A stretch of DNA of 64,000 nt from Rothia uropygialis (GTDB lineage Bacteria > Actinomycetota > Actinomycetes > Actinomycetales > Micrococcaceae), in the NCBI RefSeq assembly GCF_004137765.1, contig NZ_NOIS01000002.1, positions 671,508-735,507 of the forward strand, given 5' to 3'. Position 1 is the stretch's first letter; each line of letters begins with the position of its first letter. The notes beneath the pieces are model-generated. The model did no database searches. It saw only the letters and a program-made list of their open reading frames with translations, and had not been told where the DNA came from. Position numbers and translations under genes: made by a program. This document shows positions 50,502-59,955 of this stretch, piece by piece.

Positions 50502-52547
50502 ATGAATTTTCTGCGAAGATTCTTCACTCTGATTTTCGCCCCGTTGGCGGCGGCCATCTTTTCCTTCGCATCACTCTGGATTTTCGAAACTGATGCGCCT
50601 CTCATCGCGAATCACGTTCTGTGGATTGCTACGGATATCAATGATCCGGAGGCCAAAACCCCGGCGACCAATCCGGAGCTGATCCGTAGGCTGGAGGATC
50701 AGGCTAGAAACCGGCACCTGAATATCGCCAAGTTTCTGGACAACCCCGAATCGCCCGCCAGCGGCGCGGAATTGCAGCTACTGATCACCAATCCCGAGCA
50801 TCACTCACAGAGGCTTTTGGACAACGGATATTCTCCCTTCAACCCGGGCTACGTGGTTACCGTGAAGCCATGGAATCATTCGGAGAACGACCCCCGTTCC
50901 TTCTATTTTCTTTACGGTGATGCCCACTCAATGAAGGGACTGGACGATGAGCTCGGCACACCTGGATACAAGGTGCAACAGTACGAAATCTACTCACCCA
51001 GAGAAGTTCTTGAGCGGAACACGGGCTCGCCCTTGTCGTTGGCATTCTCCGCCAGCCTCATCACGGCTTCGTGCTTCTCCTTCGCTACCGCCTTGGTGGG
51101 CTCCAAGAAAATCGCGCGCCTACGGCTCGCCGGATGGTCGATCTGGCGGATTCTTGGTCGTGATCTTCGATCCGGGGCGATCCCGTTGATCGCGGCTTTC
51201 TTGGCCACCGCCGGCGTCGCTGGCGCTGCTCTGTACTTCTACAACGGGCTCGCCTCATTCGGTATCTATCTTGCCGTCTACGCCGCATTCACCGCGCTCT
51301 TCATCGCCACCGCGCTCGCGTGCAGGCTCGGCGCTCTGGGGCTATTGTGCCTGGTTCCGGTTCCTGCAACGCTGACCGGCAAGAGACCCGTCAGATCGTT
51401 GTACGCGCTGCTCTGCCTCCTCGAAATCAGCTGCGTAGTGCTTCTTCTCGCATCGATCAGTTCCTGGTCCGAGGACTATGGTCTCGCAGCCTCGCACCGC
51501 CGAGCCCATGAGCAATGGCAGGCAACACCCAAGGCCGCTTTTCTTCCCGTCGCAGGGTCGACCTGGAGCGAGGCCGAAGACAAGCCCATCGAGGATTGGC
51601 TGGCCTCGGAACTTCAGCAAAGGAACGTGATCATCAGCTACTCGGATGTCAGGCAACGGGATGAGAATGCCGATGCCGTCATCGAGTCCAGCTACCCGAT
51701 CGTCTACGTCAACCCCGAATACCTGAAATATCACAAAATTCAGGGTGTATCCGATCGCCTCGTGGTCGAGGACGTGGAACGGTCAAAGACGACCCAGGCC
51801 TTCGTACCCCGCGGCGCACCGACCGAGGACCTGACAGCGGATGCTCTTATTCCCGGTGTGGACCTGCGAGACCTAAAAATTTCGGCCACCGATACGACGG
51901 GCGAAGTCTTCACCCATGGGGACTTGGACAATTTCAAACGCGAATTCGCCGAAAACCCCATCGTGGTGGTCGTGCCAGATCAGGTCCTGATCGACGACCC
52001 CAGTCCGCTCACTTCGTGGGTGACCCTCGGCGGCGTCCTCCTGGAAGACAGTGAGGCCGCGGCAGACCGTCTGCGCGGGTCCGCGGCGGAACACTACGTC
52101 GCGCCGATGTCACCCGGGTTGGCCCATCAGGCACACGCACTCAAACTGACGATCGTGAGCCTTCAAGCCACGGGTTTCGCGATCGTGGTCTACGCCGTGC
52201 TGGTCGCGTTCTCGTCTCTGGCCTTCGCAGCGACCTACGCCGCGGCCCGCAAGGACCAGCTCTTCCGAAGACAGCTCTTCGGCTGGCGTCCGCTCGTGGC
52301 CGCGTGGCCTGCCCTCTCCGGCTTGGGGGCCGTGTGGTTCTCGATACCCGTTTTCACCTGGCTCCTGATTCAGCAGGCCATGGATCCCATGGCCCTCATA
52401 ACAAAGTCATCCGCGGAAGTCAGAACGTACATCGAAATCATGTCAGCAGCGGGTCTGATTGTGGGCGCCGTCGTCCTCCTGCTCTCGAGTGGTGGGATCG
52501 TTGTCTTCGCTCACCGTGCCATTCAAGAGAGAGGAAGAATTCAGTGA
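50502..52547 (+). CDS. Bacteriocin-associated integral membrane protein, copy 2
   Basis: A 681-residue paralogue of the protein at 47211, with the same topology: N-terminal helix RRFFTLIFAPLAAAIFSFAS, central helices (LAFSASLITASCFSFATALV, FLATAGVAGAALYFYNGLAS, YLAVYAAFTALFIATALACR), large outer domain and C-terminal helices (SLQATGFAIVVYAVLVAFSS). Conserved stretches with copy 1 include RHLNIAK, SPASGAELQLLITNP and GLAASHRRAHEQW. The frame is open even though its bacteriocin gene is broken. The stop overlaps the ATPase start (GTGA). Confidence 0.88.
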   Translation: MNFLRRFFTLIFAPLAAAIFSFASLWIFETDAPLIANHVLWIATDINDPEAKTPATNPELIRRLEDQARNRHLNIAKFLDNPESPASGAELQLLITNPEHHSQRLLDNGYSPFNPGYVVTVKPWNHSENDPRSFYFLYGDAHSMKGLDDELGTPGYKVQQYEIYSPREVLERNTGSPLSLAFSASLITASCFSFATALVGSKKIARLRLAGWSIWRILGRDLRSGAIPLIAAFLATAGVAGAALYFYNGLASFGIYLAVYAAFTALFIATALACRLGALGLLCLVPVPATLTGKRPVRSLYALLCLLEISCVVLLLASISSWSEDYGLAASHRRAHEQWQATPKAAFLPVAGSTWSEAEDKPIEDWLASELQQRNVIISYSDVRQRDENADAVIESSYPIVYVNPEYLKYHKIQGVSDRLVVEDVERSKTTQAFVPRGAPTEDLTADALIPGVDLRDLKISATDTTGEVFTHGDLDNFKREFAENPIVVVVPDQVLIDDPSPLTSWVTLGGVLLEDSEAAADRLRGSAAEHYVAPMSPGLAHQAHALKLTIVSLQATGFAIVVYAVLVAFSSLAFAATYAAARKDQLFRRQLFGWRPLVAAWPALSGLGAVWFSIPVFTWLLIQQAMDPMALITKSSAEVRTYIEIMSAAGLIVGAVVLLLSSGGIVVFAHRAIQERGRIQ

Positions 52548-53209
52548 ACCCCTACCTTCGAGTCGAGTCCGCGCGCATGGAACTCGGCGGGAGGCCCATC
52601 TGGGACGGACTCGAGATGTCGGCCGAACCACACGAAATGGTCGCGATTATGGGTCCATCAGGGTCCGGGAAGACGACGCTGCTCAACTGCCTGGGAGCGC
52701 TGACCCGGCCCACCGCCGGCACGATCACGATCGGTGACCTCGGCGTGCACCCCGCCTCAAGGGCCATCAGACGCAAATTCCGACGGGATCATGTCGGTTA
52801 TCTGTTCCAGAATTTCGCTCTCGTCGAATCGGAATCGGTCGAGAAGAATATCGTCGATCCGCTCCGAATCATGCCCCGAAAACGCCGACCCGTCGCCCCG
52901 GATATTTCGACAGCGCTGGGAGATCTCGGTCTGGCGGGCAGGGAGAAGGACAAGGTCTGCCGGCTGTCCGGGGGTGAACAGCAGAGGGTTGCTCTGGCCG
53001 CCGTCCTGGTCAAGAAGCCTTCGCTGATCCTTGCGGATGAGCCCACAGGCTCCCTGGACTCGGCGAACGGGCGCGTCATCATCGAGCCGATGCGCCGTCT
53101 GACCAATCGGGGAGCTTGCGCCGTGATAGCGACCCACGACCACGAGGTCGCGGAATCCTGTGACCGCATCGTGGACCTGGAACAGTTCGCGACCCTCAAC
53201 CGAACCTGA
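52544..53209 (+). CDS. Bacteriocin-type ABC transporter ATPase, copy 2
   Basis: A 221-residue paralogue of the ATPase at 49265: Walker A AIMGPSGSGKTTLLNCLGAL, Q-loop YLFQNFALVESESV, signature RLSGGEQQRVALAAVLV, Walker B LILADEPTGSLDS, H-loop IATHDHEVAESCD. All catalytic residues are intact. Its partner is the membrane protein just upstream. The patch 52941-53070 matches copy 1 almost exactly. The gene ends at a terminator shared with pyrG. Confidence 0.92.
   Translation: MNPYLRVESARMELGGRPIWDGLEMSAEPHEMVAIMGPSGSGKTTLLNCLGALTRPTAGTITIGDLGVHPASRAIRRKFRRDHVGYLFQNFALVESESVEKNIVDPLRIMPRKRRPVAPDISTALGDLGLAGREKDKVCRLSGGEQQRVALAAVLVKKPSLILADEPTGSLDSANGRVIIEPMRRLTNRGACAVIATHDHEVAESCDRIVDLEQFATLNRT
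52941..53070 (+). repeat. Near-identical 130-nt patch, ATPase copy 2
   Basis: Counterpart of 49662-49791 with two mismatches (CTG/CTA and AAG/ATG codons). Confidence 0.9.
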
Positions 53210-53220
53210 AACCGTACGGC

Positions 53221-53263
53221 AAAGGACCGCCGTCATCCCTTGAACGGGAGACGGCGGTCCTTT
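53221..53263. terminator. Bidirectional terminator between bacteriocin unit 2 and pyrG
   Basis: AAAGGACCGCCGTC pairs with GACGGCGGTCCTTT across a 15-nt loop; A and T ends suit both strands. Confidence 0.88.
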
Positions 53264-53279
53264 GCATCTGCGGGTCGGC

Positions 53280-54956
53280 CTACTTGATTCGTTCGAGGGC
53301 CGCCGCCACCAGCCCCCTGAATAACGGATGGGAACGCGTCGGCCGCGAAAGCAACTCCGGGTGCGCCTGCGTCGAAACATAAAACGGATGCTCGGATGCG
53401 GGAAGCTCCACGAACTCGACCAAACGCCCATCCGGACTCGTGCCCGAAATGACCAAACCGGCCTTCTCCAGGTCCTCACGATAAGCGTTGTTGACCTCGT
53501 ACCGGTGACGATGGCGCTCTTCAACCTCGGTTGCCGCATATGCTCCGGCCGTGACCGAACCCTCAACCAGCTTGGCCGGGTAGAGGCCCAGACGCATCGT
53601 GCCACCCAAGTCTCCGGCGCCCTCAACGAACTGCTTCTGTTCTTCCATGGTCGCGATGATCGGCGTCGACGTTTCCGGATCGAATTCCGTTGAGGAAGCG
53701 TCCTCGAGTCCGACCACATTCCGCGCGAACTCAATAACCATGCACTGCAGGCCGAGGCAAAGACCCAGCGCGGGGATTGAATTTTCTCGCGCATACTTCA
53801 AGGCACCGAGCTTGCCTTCCAAACCTCGAATCCCGAAACCACCGGGAACGCAGATCGCGTCGACTCCTCCCAACTGGTGGGCCGCGCCCTCGGGCTGCGA
53901 ACACAAATCCGAAGCAATCCACTTGAGTTTGACCTTCGCGTCATTGGCGAAACCTCCTGCGCGCAAGGCCTCAGAAACCGAAAGGTAGGCGTCCGGGAGG
54001 TCGATGTACTTTCCGACCAGGCCGATCGTCACCTCGTGGGTCGGCTCGTGAACCACCTTCAGGAGCTTGTCCCACTCCTCGAAATCGGCTTCAGCGCACT
54101 TTAGACCGAGGTAATCGAGAACGTAGGAATCCAAGCCCTGGTTGAATAGCGTTTTGGGAATGTCATAGATACTCGGTGCGTCCGGGCATGAAATCACAGC
54201 CTCGGTATCCACATCGCACGCGCCCCCGACCTTGGCCTTGAGAGGCTCCGGGATGTCCTGGACGCAACGCAGAACCAGAGCATCGGGAATGATGCCGAGG
54301 CCACGCAGCGCCGCAACCGAATGTTGGGTGGGCTTCGTCTTGAGCTCCCCCGAGGGCCCGATGTAGGGGATCAAGGACACGTGCAGGAAGAAAACATTCT
54401 TTCGTCCGACGTCTCTGCGTACCTGACGCGCCGCTTCGAGGAAGGGCTGAGATTCGATATCGCCGACTGTCCCGCCGATTTCGGTAATGATGATGTCAGG
54501 AGCGTCGGGCGTACCTGTGGCTCGGCGCCGCATACGAGATTTGATCTCATCCGTGATGTGAGGAATGACCTGAACCGTGTCCCCAAGGTATTCGCCGCGA
54601 CGCTCCTTGGCAATCACGGTCGAGTAGACCTGACCCGTGGTCACGTTGGCGGAAGCGTCCAGGTTTTCGTCGAGGAACCGTTCGTAATGCCCAATGTCCA
54701 AGTCTGTCTCGGCGCCGTCGTCGGTGACGAAGACCTCACCGTGCTGGAAGGGATTCATGGTTCCCGGATCCACGTTGAGATAAGGATCCAGTTTTTGCAT
54801 GGTCACGGAAAGGCCACGGGACCGCAGGAGGCGACCAAGGCTTGATGCCGTCAGGCCCTTGCCCAAGGACGATGCGACACCGCCCGTCACGAAGATCTGG
54901 CGGGTTATTTTTTCGTCGTTTTGGGAAGTTGCCGGGGATGTCTGAGTATCGTTCAC
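53280..54956 (-). CDS. pyrG: CTP synthase
   Basis: A 558-residue glutamine-hydrolysing enzyme converting UTP to CTP. The synthetase domain begins [20 protein letters not shown] and contains [20 protein letters not shown] and [13 protein letters not shown]; the class I amidotransferase domain (from about 300) has the nucleophile Cys in [14 protein letters not shown] near 395 and the His/Glu pair in [12 protein letters not shown]. Complete. GTG 54956 has no clear ribosome binding site, so it may be leaderless or coupled. It precedes the terminator and follows recN by 85 bp. Confidence 0.96.
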   Translation of the reverse strand: MNDTQTSPATSQNDEKITRQIFVTGGVASSLGKGLTASSLGRLLRSRGLSVTMQKLDPYLNVDPGTMNPFQHGEVFVTDDGAETDLDIGHYERFLDENLDASANVTTGQVYSTVIAKERRGEYLGDTVQVIPHITDEIKSRMRRRATGTPDAPDIIITEIGGTVGDIESQPFLEAARQVRRDVGRKNVFFLHVSLIPYIGPSGELKTKPTQHSVAALRGLGIIPDALVLRCVQDIPEPLKAKVGGACDVDTEAVISCPDAPSIYDIPKTLFNQGLDSYVLDYLGLKCAEADFEEWDKLLKVVHEPTHEVTIGLVGKYIDLPDAYLSVSEALRAGGFANDAKVKLKWIASDLCSQPEGAAHQLGGVDAICVPGGFGIRGLEGKLGALKYARENSIPALGLCLGLQCMVIEFARNVVGLEDASSTEFDPETSTPIIATMEEQKQFVEGAGDLGGTMRLGLYPAKLVEGSVTAGAYAATEVEERHRHRYEVNNAYREDLEKAGLVISGTSPDGRLVEFVELPASEHPFYVSTQAHPELLSRPTRSHPLFRGLVAAALERIK

Positions 54957-55041
54957 CACGGAATTTAAGCCTATCACGAGAGGGTCACTGCGAACCGTGG
55001 AACCTCGTCCGTCGGCCGCCTGCGGCATGGAAGAATTTGGG

Positions 55042-56769
55042 TTATGACAGCTGCTCGGCGTCCTGCAGAAGTTCCTTCGCGTGAGCACGTGCCGCCTCGG
55101 AATCCTCGTGGCCGGCCAGCATACGAGCCAACTCGATGGTGCGCTCTTCAGCGTTCAGCACGTTGACTTCGCTCACGGTTGAGTCCTTGGATTTCAGGAC
55201 GAGCACGTGACGATCCGCATAGGCTGCAACCTGCGGCAAATGCGTGACCACCAAGACTTGGACGTGTTGAGCGAGGTGCGCGAGCCGTTTGCCGATCTCC
55301 ACCGCTGCCTTGCCACCAACGCCGGCGTCGACCTCGTCGAAAATGAAAGTCGGAACGGGATCGACCTCGGCCAGGACGACCTCGAGAGCGAGCATCACAC
55401 GAGAAAGCTCGCCGCCTGAAGCTCCCTTACCGAGCGGCCTGGGGCTGGCACCTTCATGAGGAGCCAGTTTGAAGGCGATGACGTCTTTGCCGTCGGGGCC
55501 GAATTTCTCCGCCTCGGAAACCTCCACGACGAGGGACGCGTTCGGCATGGCCAAAGCTTTCAGCTCGGAAGAGACCGCTTTGGCCAGTTTCTTGGCCGCA
55601 CCTCGCCTCAGTTCCATGAGCTCGAGCGACTGCTGCTCCATATCCCGGCGAAGGGTCCTGAGCTTCTCCTCGAGAGCCTCCGAGCGCGCGGGATCATCGG
55701 TCAGCTGTTCGAGACGTGCCCTGTTGGTCTCGGCCCATTGGAGGACCTCGGCGATGTCGGCACCGTACTTGCGGGTCAGCTTCTTCAGCGCGGAGCGCCT
55801 CGACTCTACCTCTCCCAGTCGTCCCGGGCCCTCGGCGTTCAGCTCCGAAAGATACCCTGAAAGCTCTTCACCGATGTCCGCAGCCTGAATCATGAGTTCA
55901 CGGACTCTTTTGGTCAAGGCCGCGAGGGCCGCATCCTCGTCAGCCTCCTGGGCCAGCGCTCGATGAGCGGAGTCCAACAGGACGGAGACCGTGACGGCTT
56001 CGAGATCAGAATCGTGTCCGCCGACCAGAGCGGATTGAGCGGTCTCGGCGGCGGTCCGCAATTGCTCGACGTTGGTCAACCTGGCAGATTCCGCGTCGAG
56101 GGCTTCTTCTTCCCCTGGCTGGGGTTTGACGCTGTCGATCTCCTTGAGAGCCTGACTCAGACTCTGCGCTTCGAAGGCTCGGGCACGAGCATTTTCCCTG
56201 ACCTCACGAAGCTCGCGCGCGGAGGATCGGTACTCCTCGTAATTCGAACGATACGTCTCGAGAGCCTCGGCAAGTTTGGGCCCGGCATAAGAGTCCAACG
56301 CGGTGCGTTGTGCCTCGGCAGATCGAAGACGTAACTGGTCCGTCTGGCCGTGAACGGCCACCAAAGTCTCGCCCACACGGGACAAGACCCCGATCGGCGC
56401 CGCGGCCCCTCCAATGGTCGCCCGGGAACGACCTGAGGCATTGATCGTCCGGGAAAGGATCAGTTCGTGAGGTAATTCGTCGGCGAACGCATCCGCCTCG
56501 ATGGCGTGGGCCTCTCCCCCTGCTTCCTCGGTGAGGCCGAGCGCCGCATGCCCGTCCGGAAGCCTCACGACGGCCTGAGACAACGCCGATTTGGCTCCCG
56601 AACGTACCGCTGCGGCGTCGGAGCGCGCTCCCAGGAGCATACCGAGGGCCGTGACGACCATGGTCTTGCCCGCGCCGGTCTCGCCGGTCAGCACCGTCAG
56701 GCCCGGCCCCAGGGGCAAGGTCGCATCGGTGATGACGCCCAGGTCGCGAATATGAATCTCTTCGATCAT
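55042..56769 (-). CDS. recN: DNA repair protein RecN
   Basis: A 575-residue SMC-like ATPase for double-strand break repair. Walker A is [20 protein letters not shown] near 35, a coiled coil spans about 160-370, the signature [20 protein letters not shown] and Walker [21 protein letters not shown] lie near 440-480, and [17 protein letters not shown] follows. ATG 56769 overlaps the nadK stop (ATGA) and has GGAGG upstream. Confidence 0.95.
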   Translation of the reverse strand: MIEEIHIRDLGVITDATLPLGPGLTVLTGETGAGKTMVVTALGMLLGARSDAAAVRSGAKSALSQAVVRLPDGHAALGLTEEAGGEAHAIEADAFADELPHELILSRTINASGRSRATIGGAAAPIGVLSRVGETLVAVHGQTDQLRLRSAEAQRTALDSYAGPKLAEALETYRSNYEEYRSSARELREVRENARARAFEAQSLSQALKEIDSVKPQPGEEEALDAESARLTNVEQLRTAAETAQSALVGGHDSDLEAVTVSVLLDSAHRALAQEADEDAALAALTKRVRELMIQAADIGEELSGYLSELNAEGPGRLGEVESRRSALKKLTRKYGADIAEVLQWAETNRARLEQLTDDPARSEALEEKLRTLRRDMEQQSLELMELRRGAAKKLAKAVSSELKALAMPNASLVVEVSEAEKFGPDGKDVIAFKLAPHEGASPRPLGKGASGGELSRVMLALEVVLAEVDPVPTFIFDEVDAGVGGKAAVEIGKRLAHLAQHVQVLVVTHLPQVAAYADRHVLVLKSKDSTVSEVNVLNAEERTIELARMLAGHEDSEAARAHAKELLQDAEQLS

Positions 56770-57710
56770 GATCCTTGAGCCTCCTCCTGCTCGGGGTATG
56801 CGCCGTGACGCCGGACCGGTCCCCGCCAACCGCGGGTCGGAAGATCGAATTTCTTGACCAAACGTTCCGAGAACGGTGCCGGGTGAATCCGGGCCAGCCG
56901 AACGGGCTTCTCCGAACGCCGGACCTCGATCCGGGATCCCGGAGGAAGCTCGGTCGTGCGACGACCGTCGCACCACAGAACCCCGAAATGCCCGTTGGTC
57001 GGCAAGAGTTCCACGGCCATGGTCGATGAAGGAGCCGTCACGAGCGGCCGAGCGAACAGAGCATGAGCGCTCAAAGGCACCATCAGCATGGCCTCGACCT
57101 CGGGCCAGACGATCGGTCCGCCTCCGGAGAATGCGTATGCTGTCGAACCCGTGGGAGTGGCCAGCACGACGCCGTCACACCCGAAGGTGCTCAAGGGGCG
57201 CCCATCGACTTCGATCACCACCTCAACCATTTTCTCGCGGTTGCCCTTTTCGATGGATGCTTCGTTGAGCGCCCAAGTATGGGTCAGAACCTGGCCTCGG
57301 CTCCACACCAGGACGTCGATCGCCATGCGCTCTTCTACCGTATAGGTCCTGTTGACAATGTGGTCCACGGCCTCATCGAGGTCGCTGCGCTCGGATTCCG
57401 CCAGAAAACCTACGTGCCCCAGATTCACGCCAATCAGTGGGATATTCGTGTGCCGAATGATTTCTGCAGCTCGCAGAATGGAACCGTCTCCGCCCAGGAC
57501 CACGCCGAGTTCGATGTCATCGAGGGCAACGTTCTCATTGATGACCTGGACCCCCACGGACTCGGCCTCGGTCCCCCGAAGAATTTCCAGGTCCCTGCGG
57601 CTCATCACCGGTATCAGACCCGCGTCCCTGAGCCGAACACATGCCTGAGTCGCTGCGGCGGTGGCTTCCGCGCGGCCTGTGTGCGCGAATAAGAGGATCT
57701 TGCGACTCAT
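56766..57710 (-). CDS. nadK: NAD kinase
   Basis: A 314-residue kinase making NADP from NAD. The GGDGS motif is VVLGGDGSILRAAE at 70-83, NLGHVGFLAE and the NE/D motif TWALNEASIEKG follow, and the C-terminal SPTGSTAYAFSGGGPIV-like stretch reads TPTGSTAYAFSGGGPIV. It ends with a basic and acidic tail. Typical actinobacterial neighbour of tlyA and recN. ATG 57710. Confidence 0.95.
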   Translation of the reverse strand: MSRKILLFAHTGRAEATAAATQACVRLRDAGLIPVMSRRDLEILRGTEAESVGVQVINENVALDDIELGVVLGGDGSILRAAEIIRHTNIPLIGVNLGHVGFLAESERSDLDEAVDHIVNRTYTVEERMAIDVLVWSRGQVLTHTWALNEASIEKGNREKMVEVVIEVDGRPLSTFGCDGVVLATPTGSTAYAFSGGGPIVWPEVEAMLMVPLSAHALFARPLVTAPSSTMAVELLPTNGHFGVLWCDGRRTTELPPGSRIEVRRSEKPVRLARIHPAPFSERLVKKFDLPTRGWRGPVRRHGAYPEQEEAQGS

Positions 57711-57835
57711 ATATTGTGTGCCTTCCGATCGAGACGGGTATGGCTCTCATGGGAGAATCCGTAGTTCTACATTAGGCGACGGTCCTGACACTTTAAGCTC
57801 ATATCAGCCCCAGCACTCAGATTCGTCCCAGAGAC

Positions 57836-58588
57836 TTACCGGGCCTTCTCCCCGGTGGCTGGTTTCCTCAGATGCAGGAAATATTCGCGGTTGCCGTCCT
57901 GGCCAGGCAATTGCGAGGGCTGCTCACCGACAATATCCAACCCCGCTTCGACCGCGCAGTCACGCACTTTCTGGATCGCGGCCGCACGATCGGTGTCGCT
58001 GCGGACGACACCGCCTTTGCCGAGTTTCGATTTGCCGACCTCGAATTGCGGTTTGACCATGAGGATCAATTCACCGCCCCCAAGAGTTGCCTCGGCCAAA
58101 GGCTGGATGACCAGGGTCAATGAGATGAAAGAGAGGTCACCCACGGTCAGATCGACTTGACCTCCGATGTGCTCGGGCCGCAGATTCCGGACGTTCAGGC
58201 CTTCGATGGACTCCACCCGCGGGTCGTCCCTCATGATCGGGTCCAGCTGACCGTGCCCCACATCGACCGCGGCCACGTGGCTCGCGCCCGCTTCCAACAG
58301 AACCTGTGTGAATCCGCCTGTCGAAGCACCCGCATCAAGACAGCGACGTCCCTGGACGACGATGCTCGGAAAAGCCGCGAGCGCACCGGCCAGTTTGTGC
58401 CCGGCACGGCTCACGTATTGAGGGCCGGCGCCCAGAACGACGAGGACTTCATCTTCTGGTCGGACGGCGTGCGAAGCCTTGAGGACGACCGTTCCATTGA
58501 CCGAAACCCGTCCCTCCGCAATCAGCCTCGCGGCCATCGTGCGCGAGCGTGCGTCTGTCTGGTCAACGAGCCAGCGATCCAGTCTCAC
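57836..58588 (-). CDS. tlyA: TlyA-family rRNA (cytidine-2'-O)-methyltransferase
   Basis: A 250-residue enzyme that methylates 16S and 23S rRNA; loss gives capreomycin resistance in mycobacteria. The S4 domain (MRLDRWLVDQTDARSRTMAA) covers 1-65 and the SAM motif CLDAGASTGGFTQVLLEAGA lies near 85, then VDLTVGDLSFISLTLV and ELILMVKPQFEVGKSKLGKG. GTG 58588 overlaps the stop of the small upstream gene (GTGA). Confidence 0.93.
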   Translation of the reverse strand: MRLDRWLVDQTDARSRTMAARLIAEGRVSVNGTVVLKASHAVRPEDEVLVVLGAGPQYVSRAGHKLAGALAAFPSIVVQGRRCLDAGASTGGFTQVLLEAGASHVAAVDVGHGQLDPIMRDDPRVESIEGLNVRNLRPEHIGGQVDLTVGDLSFISLTLVIQPLAEATLGGGELILMVKPQFEVGKSKLGKGGVVRSDTDRAAAIQKVRDCAVEAGLDIVGEQPSQLPGQDGNREYFLHLRKPATGEKAR

Positions 58589-58953
58589 GCGAACTTTTCC
58601 GAGGGGTCGTCTTCTTCCGTATCGGAATTCCGAGCGGAAAAGTTGTCCACCAGGCCCTGCGGCAAGGCCGAGGGGTCCTGATCGAGGAGTCGCCGGAGTT
58701 CATTGTGCAGCCGATCGAAGATCACGGCGTGCTCCTCTGCCGGGGCATCGTCGAGCGAATCCAGGATCGCTCCCAGATTTTCCGGGGTCCCGTTCCGGGC
58801 GAATGCATCAAGGGAGGCGGTCTGTTGCTCGAGCCTCTCTGCGCTTCGTTGATCGGTCACGGATTCGCGCTCCTGCTCGCCTACGGAATCGGGACGGCCA
58901 GAATCCGTTCCTTCGGGGCCTTCCGGGTTCGTCTCCTCGGTCCATTCACTCAT
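58585..58953 (-). CDS. Small acidic hypothetical protein
   Basis: A 122-residue soluble protein rich in Glu, Asp and Ser. The N-terminal 40 residues look disordered (SEWTEETNPEGPEGTDSG); a helical part runs from ERLEQQTASLDAFARN to FDRLHNELRRLLDQD. No known domain recognised. It overlaps the HAD stop (ATGA) and the tlyA start (GTGA), so it is translationally coupled between them. ATG 58953 is used; GTG 58959 has slightly better ribosome-site spacing. Small proteins at this place are usual in Micrococcales. Confidence 0.8.
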   Translation of the reverse strand: MSEWTEETNPEGPEGTDSGRPDSVGEQERESVTDQRSAERLEQQTASLDAFARNGTPENLGAILDSLDDAPAEEHAVIFDRLHNELRRLLDQDPSALPQGLVDNFSARNSDTEEDDPSEKFA

Positions 58954-59948
58954 GTCCACTGGATCTCCGCGCGGGTTGCCGTTAGCTCGTCCGGATGCGC
59001 GGACCACCACGCGGCCATGGCGGTTCGCCAGGCAAGGAGCTGCGATGAACGCGCAGTCGTCTCAATGCGCAGGGTCGTGCCCTCCGCGATGGCCCGTGCG
59101 ACGTCGTCGATCACGGCGACCGAGCCGTGGCCTCGTACCTCGACCTGGGGCTTGCGATATTCCTCGAACAATTCACGAAGATTACTCAGCACATAGGTGG
59201 GCCGTTCCGCTGAACGGGCATTGACCAGGTCTTCCATGCTTTGGACTCCAGTCATCACGGCGATGCTGGGCAACCCTGCCTGGTGGGCCCCAAAAATATC
59301 GGTATCCAGCCGGTCCCCGACCACGACGGGTCGCTCGACTCCCAGCCGACCGACGATAGTTTGGAATATCTTCGCGCCCGGCTTGCCTGCGACGAAAGGC
59401 TCCCGACGGGTGGCCACGGAAACGGCATGAACCAGAGTCCCGTTGCCCGGTGCAATCCCACGTTCTTTTGGAATCGTCATGTCCGTATTGGACACGATCC
59501 ACAGAACCTCGTGAGAGGCCAACGCATAAGAGGCATTCGCGAGGTCCTGCCAGCCGAGGCCGGGGTCGAAGCCCTGCAGGACAGCCTGGGGCGACTCGTC
59601 CAACCCAACGACTTTCAGCCCCGCAGCCCGCGCGCACTCGGCCAGGGCATCGGAACCACAGATACCTACGGATGCTCCATCGGGCAACCGATCGACGGCC
59701 AACTGGGCCGCCGACTGAGCCGAACTCACCACGTGTTCGGCATCGGTCGATAGCCCGAGCGAGTTCAGATGTTCGGCCACGGCGGCGACGGAGCGAGACG
59801 CATTGTTGGTCACGTAGGCGACGGATACCCCATCGGCCGCAGCGCGGTTAAGGGAATCCACGGCGCCGTCGATCGGATGGGGCCCGGCATAGACCACACC
59901 GTCCAAGTCGGACAGGATGGCGTCAAAACTGGAAATCAGCGCACTCAT
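58950..59948 (-). CDS. HAD-superfamily hydrolase, NagD/phosphoglycolate type IIA
   Basis: A 332-residue phosphatase. Motif I is FDAILSDLDGVVYAGPHPID at the N-terminus, motif II AYVTNNASRS near 48, the C2a cap spans about 70-190, motif III is the Lys of FVAGKPGAKIFQT and motif IV VVVGDRLDTDIFGAHQAG near 225. Such enzymes hydrolyse phosphoglycolate, UMP or p-nitrophenyl phosphate. A C-terminal addition of about 60 residues (LRIETTARSSQLLAWRTAMA) is unique. ATG 59948 is used; a GTG at 59972 is also possible. Confidence 0.88.
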   Translation of the reverse strand: MSALISSFDAILSDLDGVVYAGPHPIDGAVDSLNRAAADGVSVAYVTNNASRSVAAVAEHLNSLGLSTDAEHVVSSAQSAAQLAVDRLPDGASVGICGSDALAECARAAGLKVVGLDESPQAVLQGFDPGLGWQDLANASYALASHEVLWIVSNTDMTIPKERGIAPGNGTLVHAVSVATRREPFVAGKPGAKIFQTIVGRLGVERPVVVGDRLDTDIFGAHQAGLPSIAVMTGVQSMEDLVNARSAERPTYVLSNLRELFEEYRKPQVEVRGHGSVAVIDDVARAIAEGTTLRIETTARSSQLLAWRTAMAAWWSAHPDELTATRAEIQWT

Positions 59949-59955
59949 GGACAGA

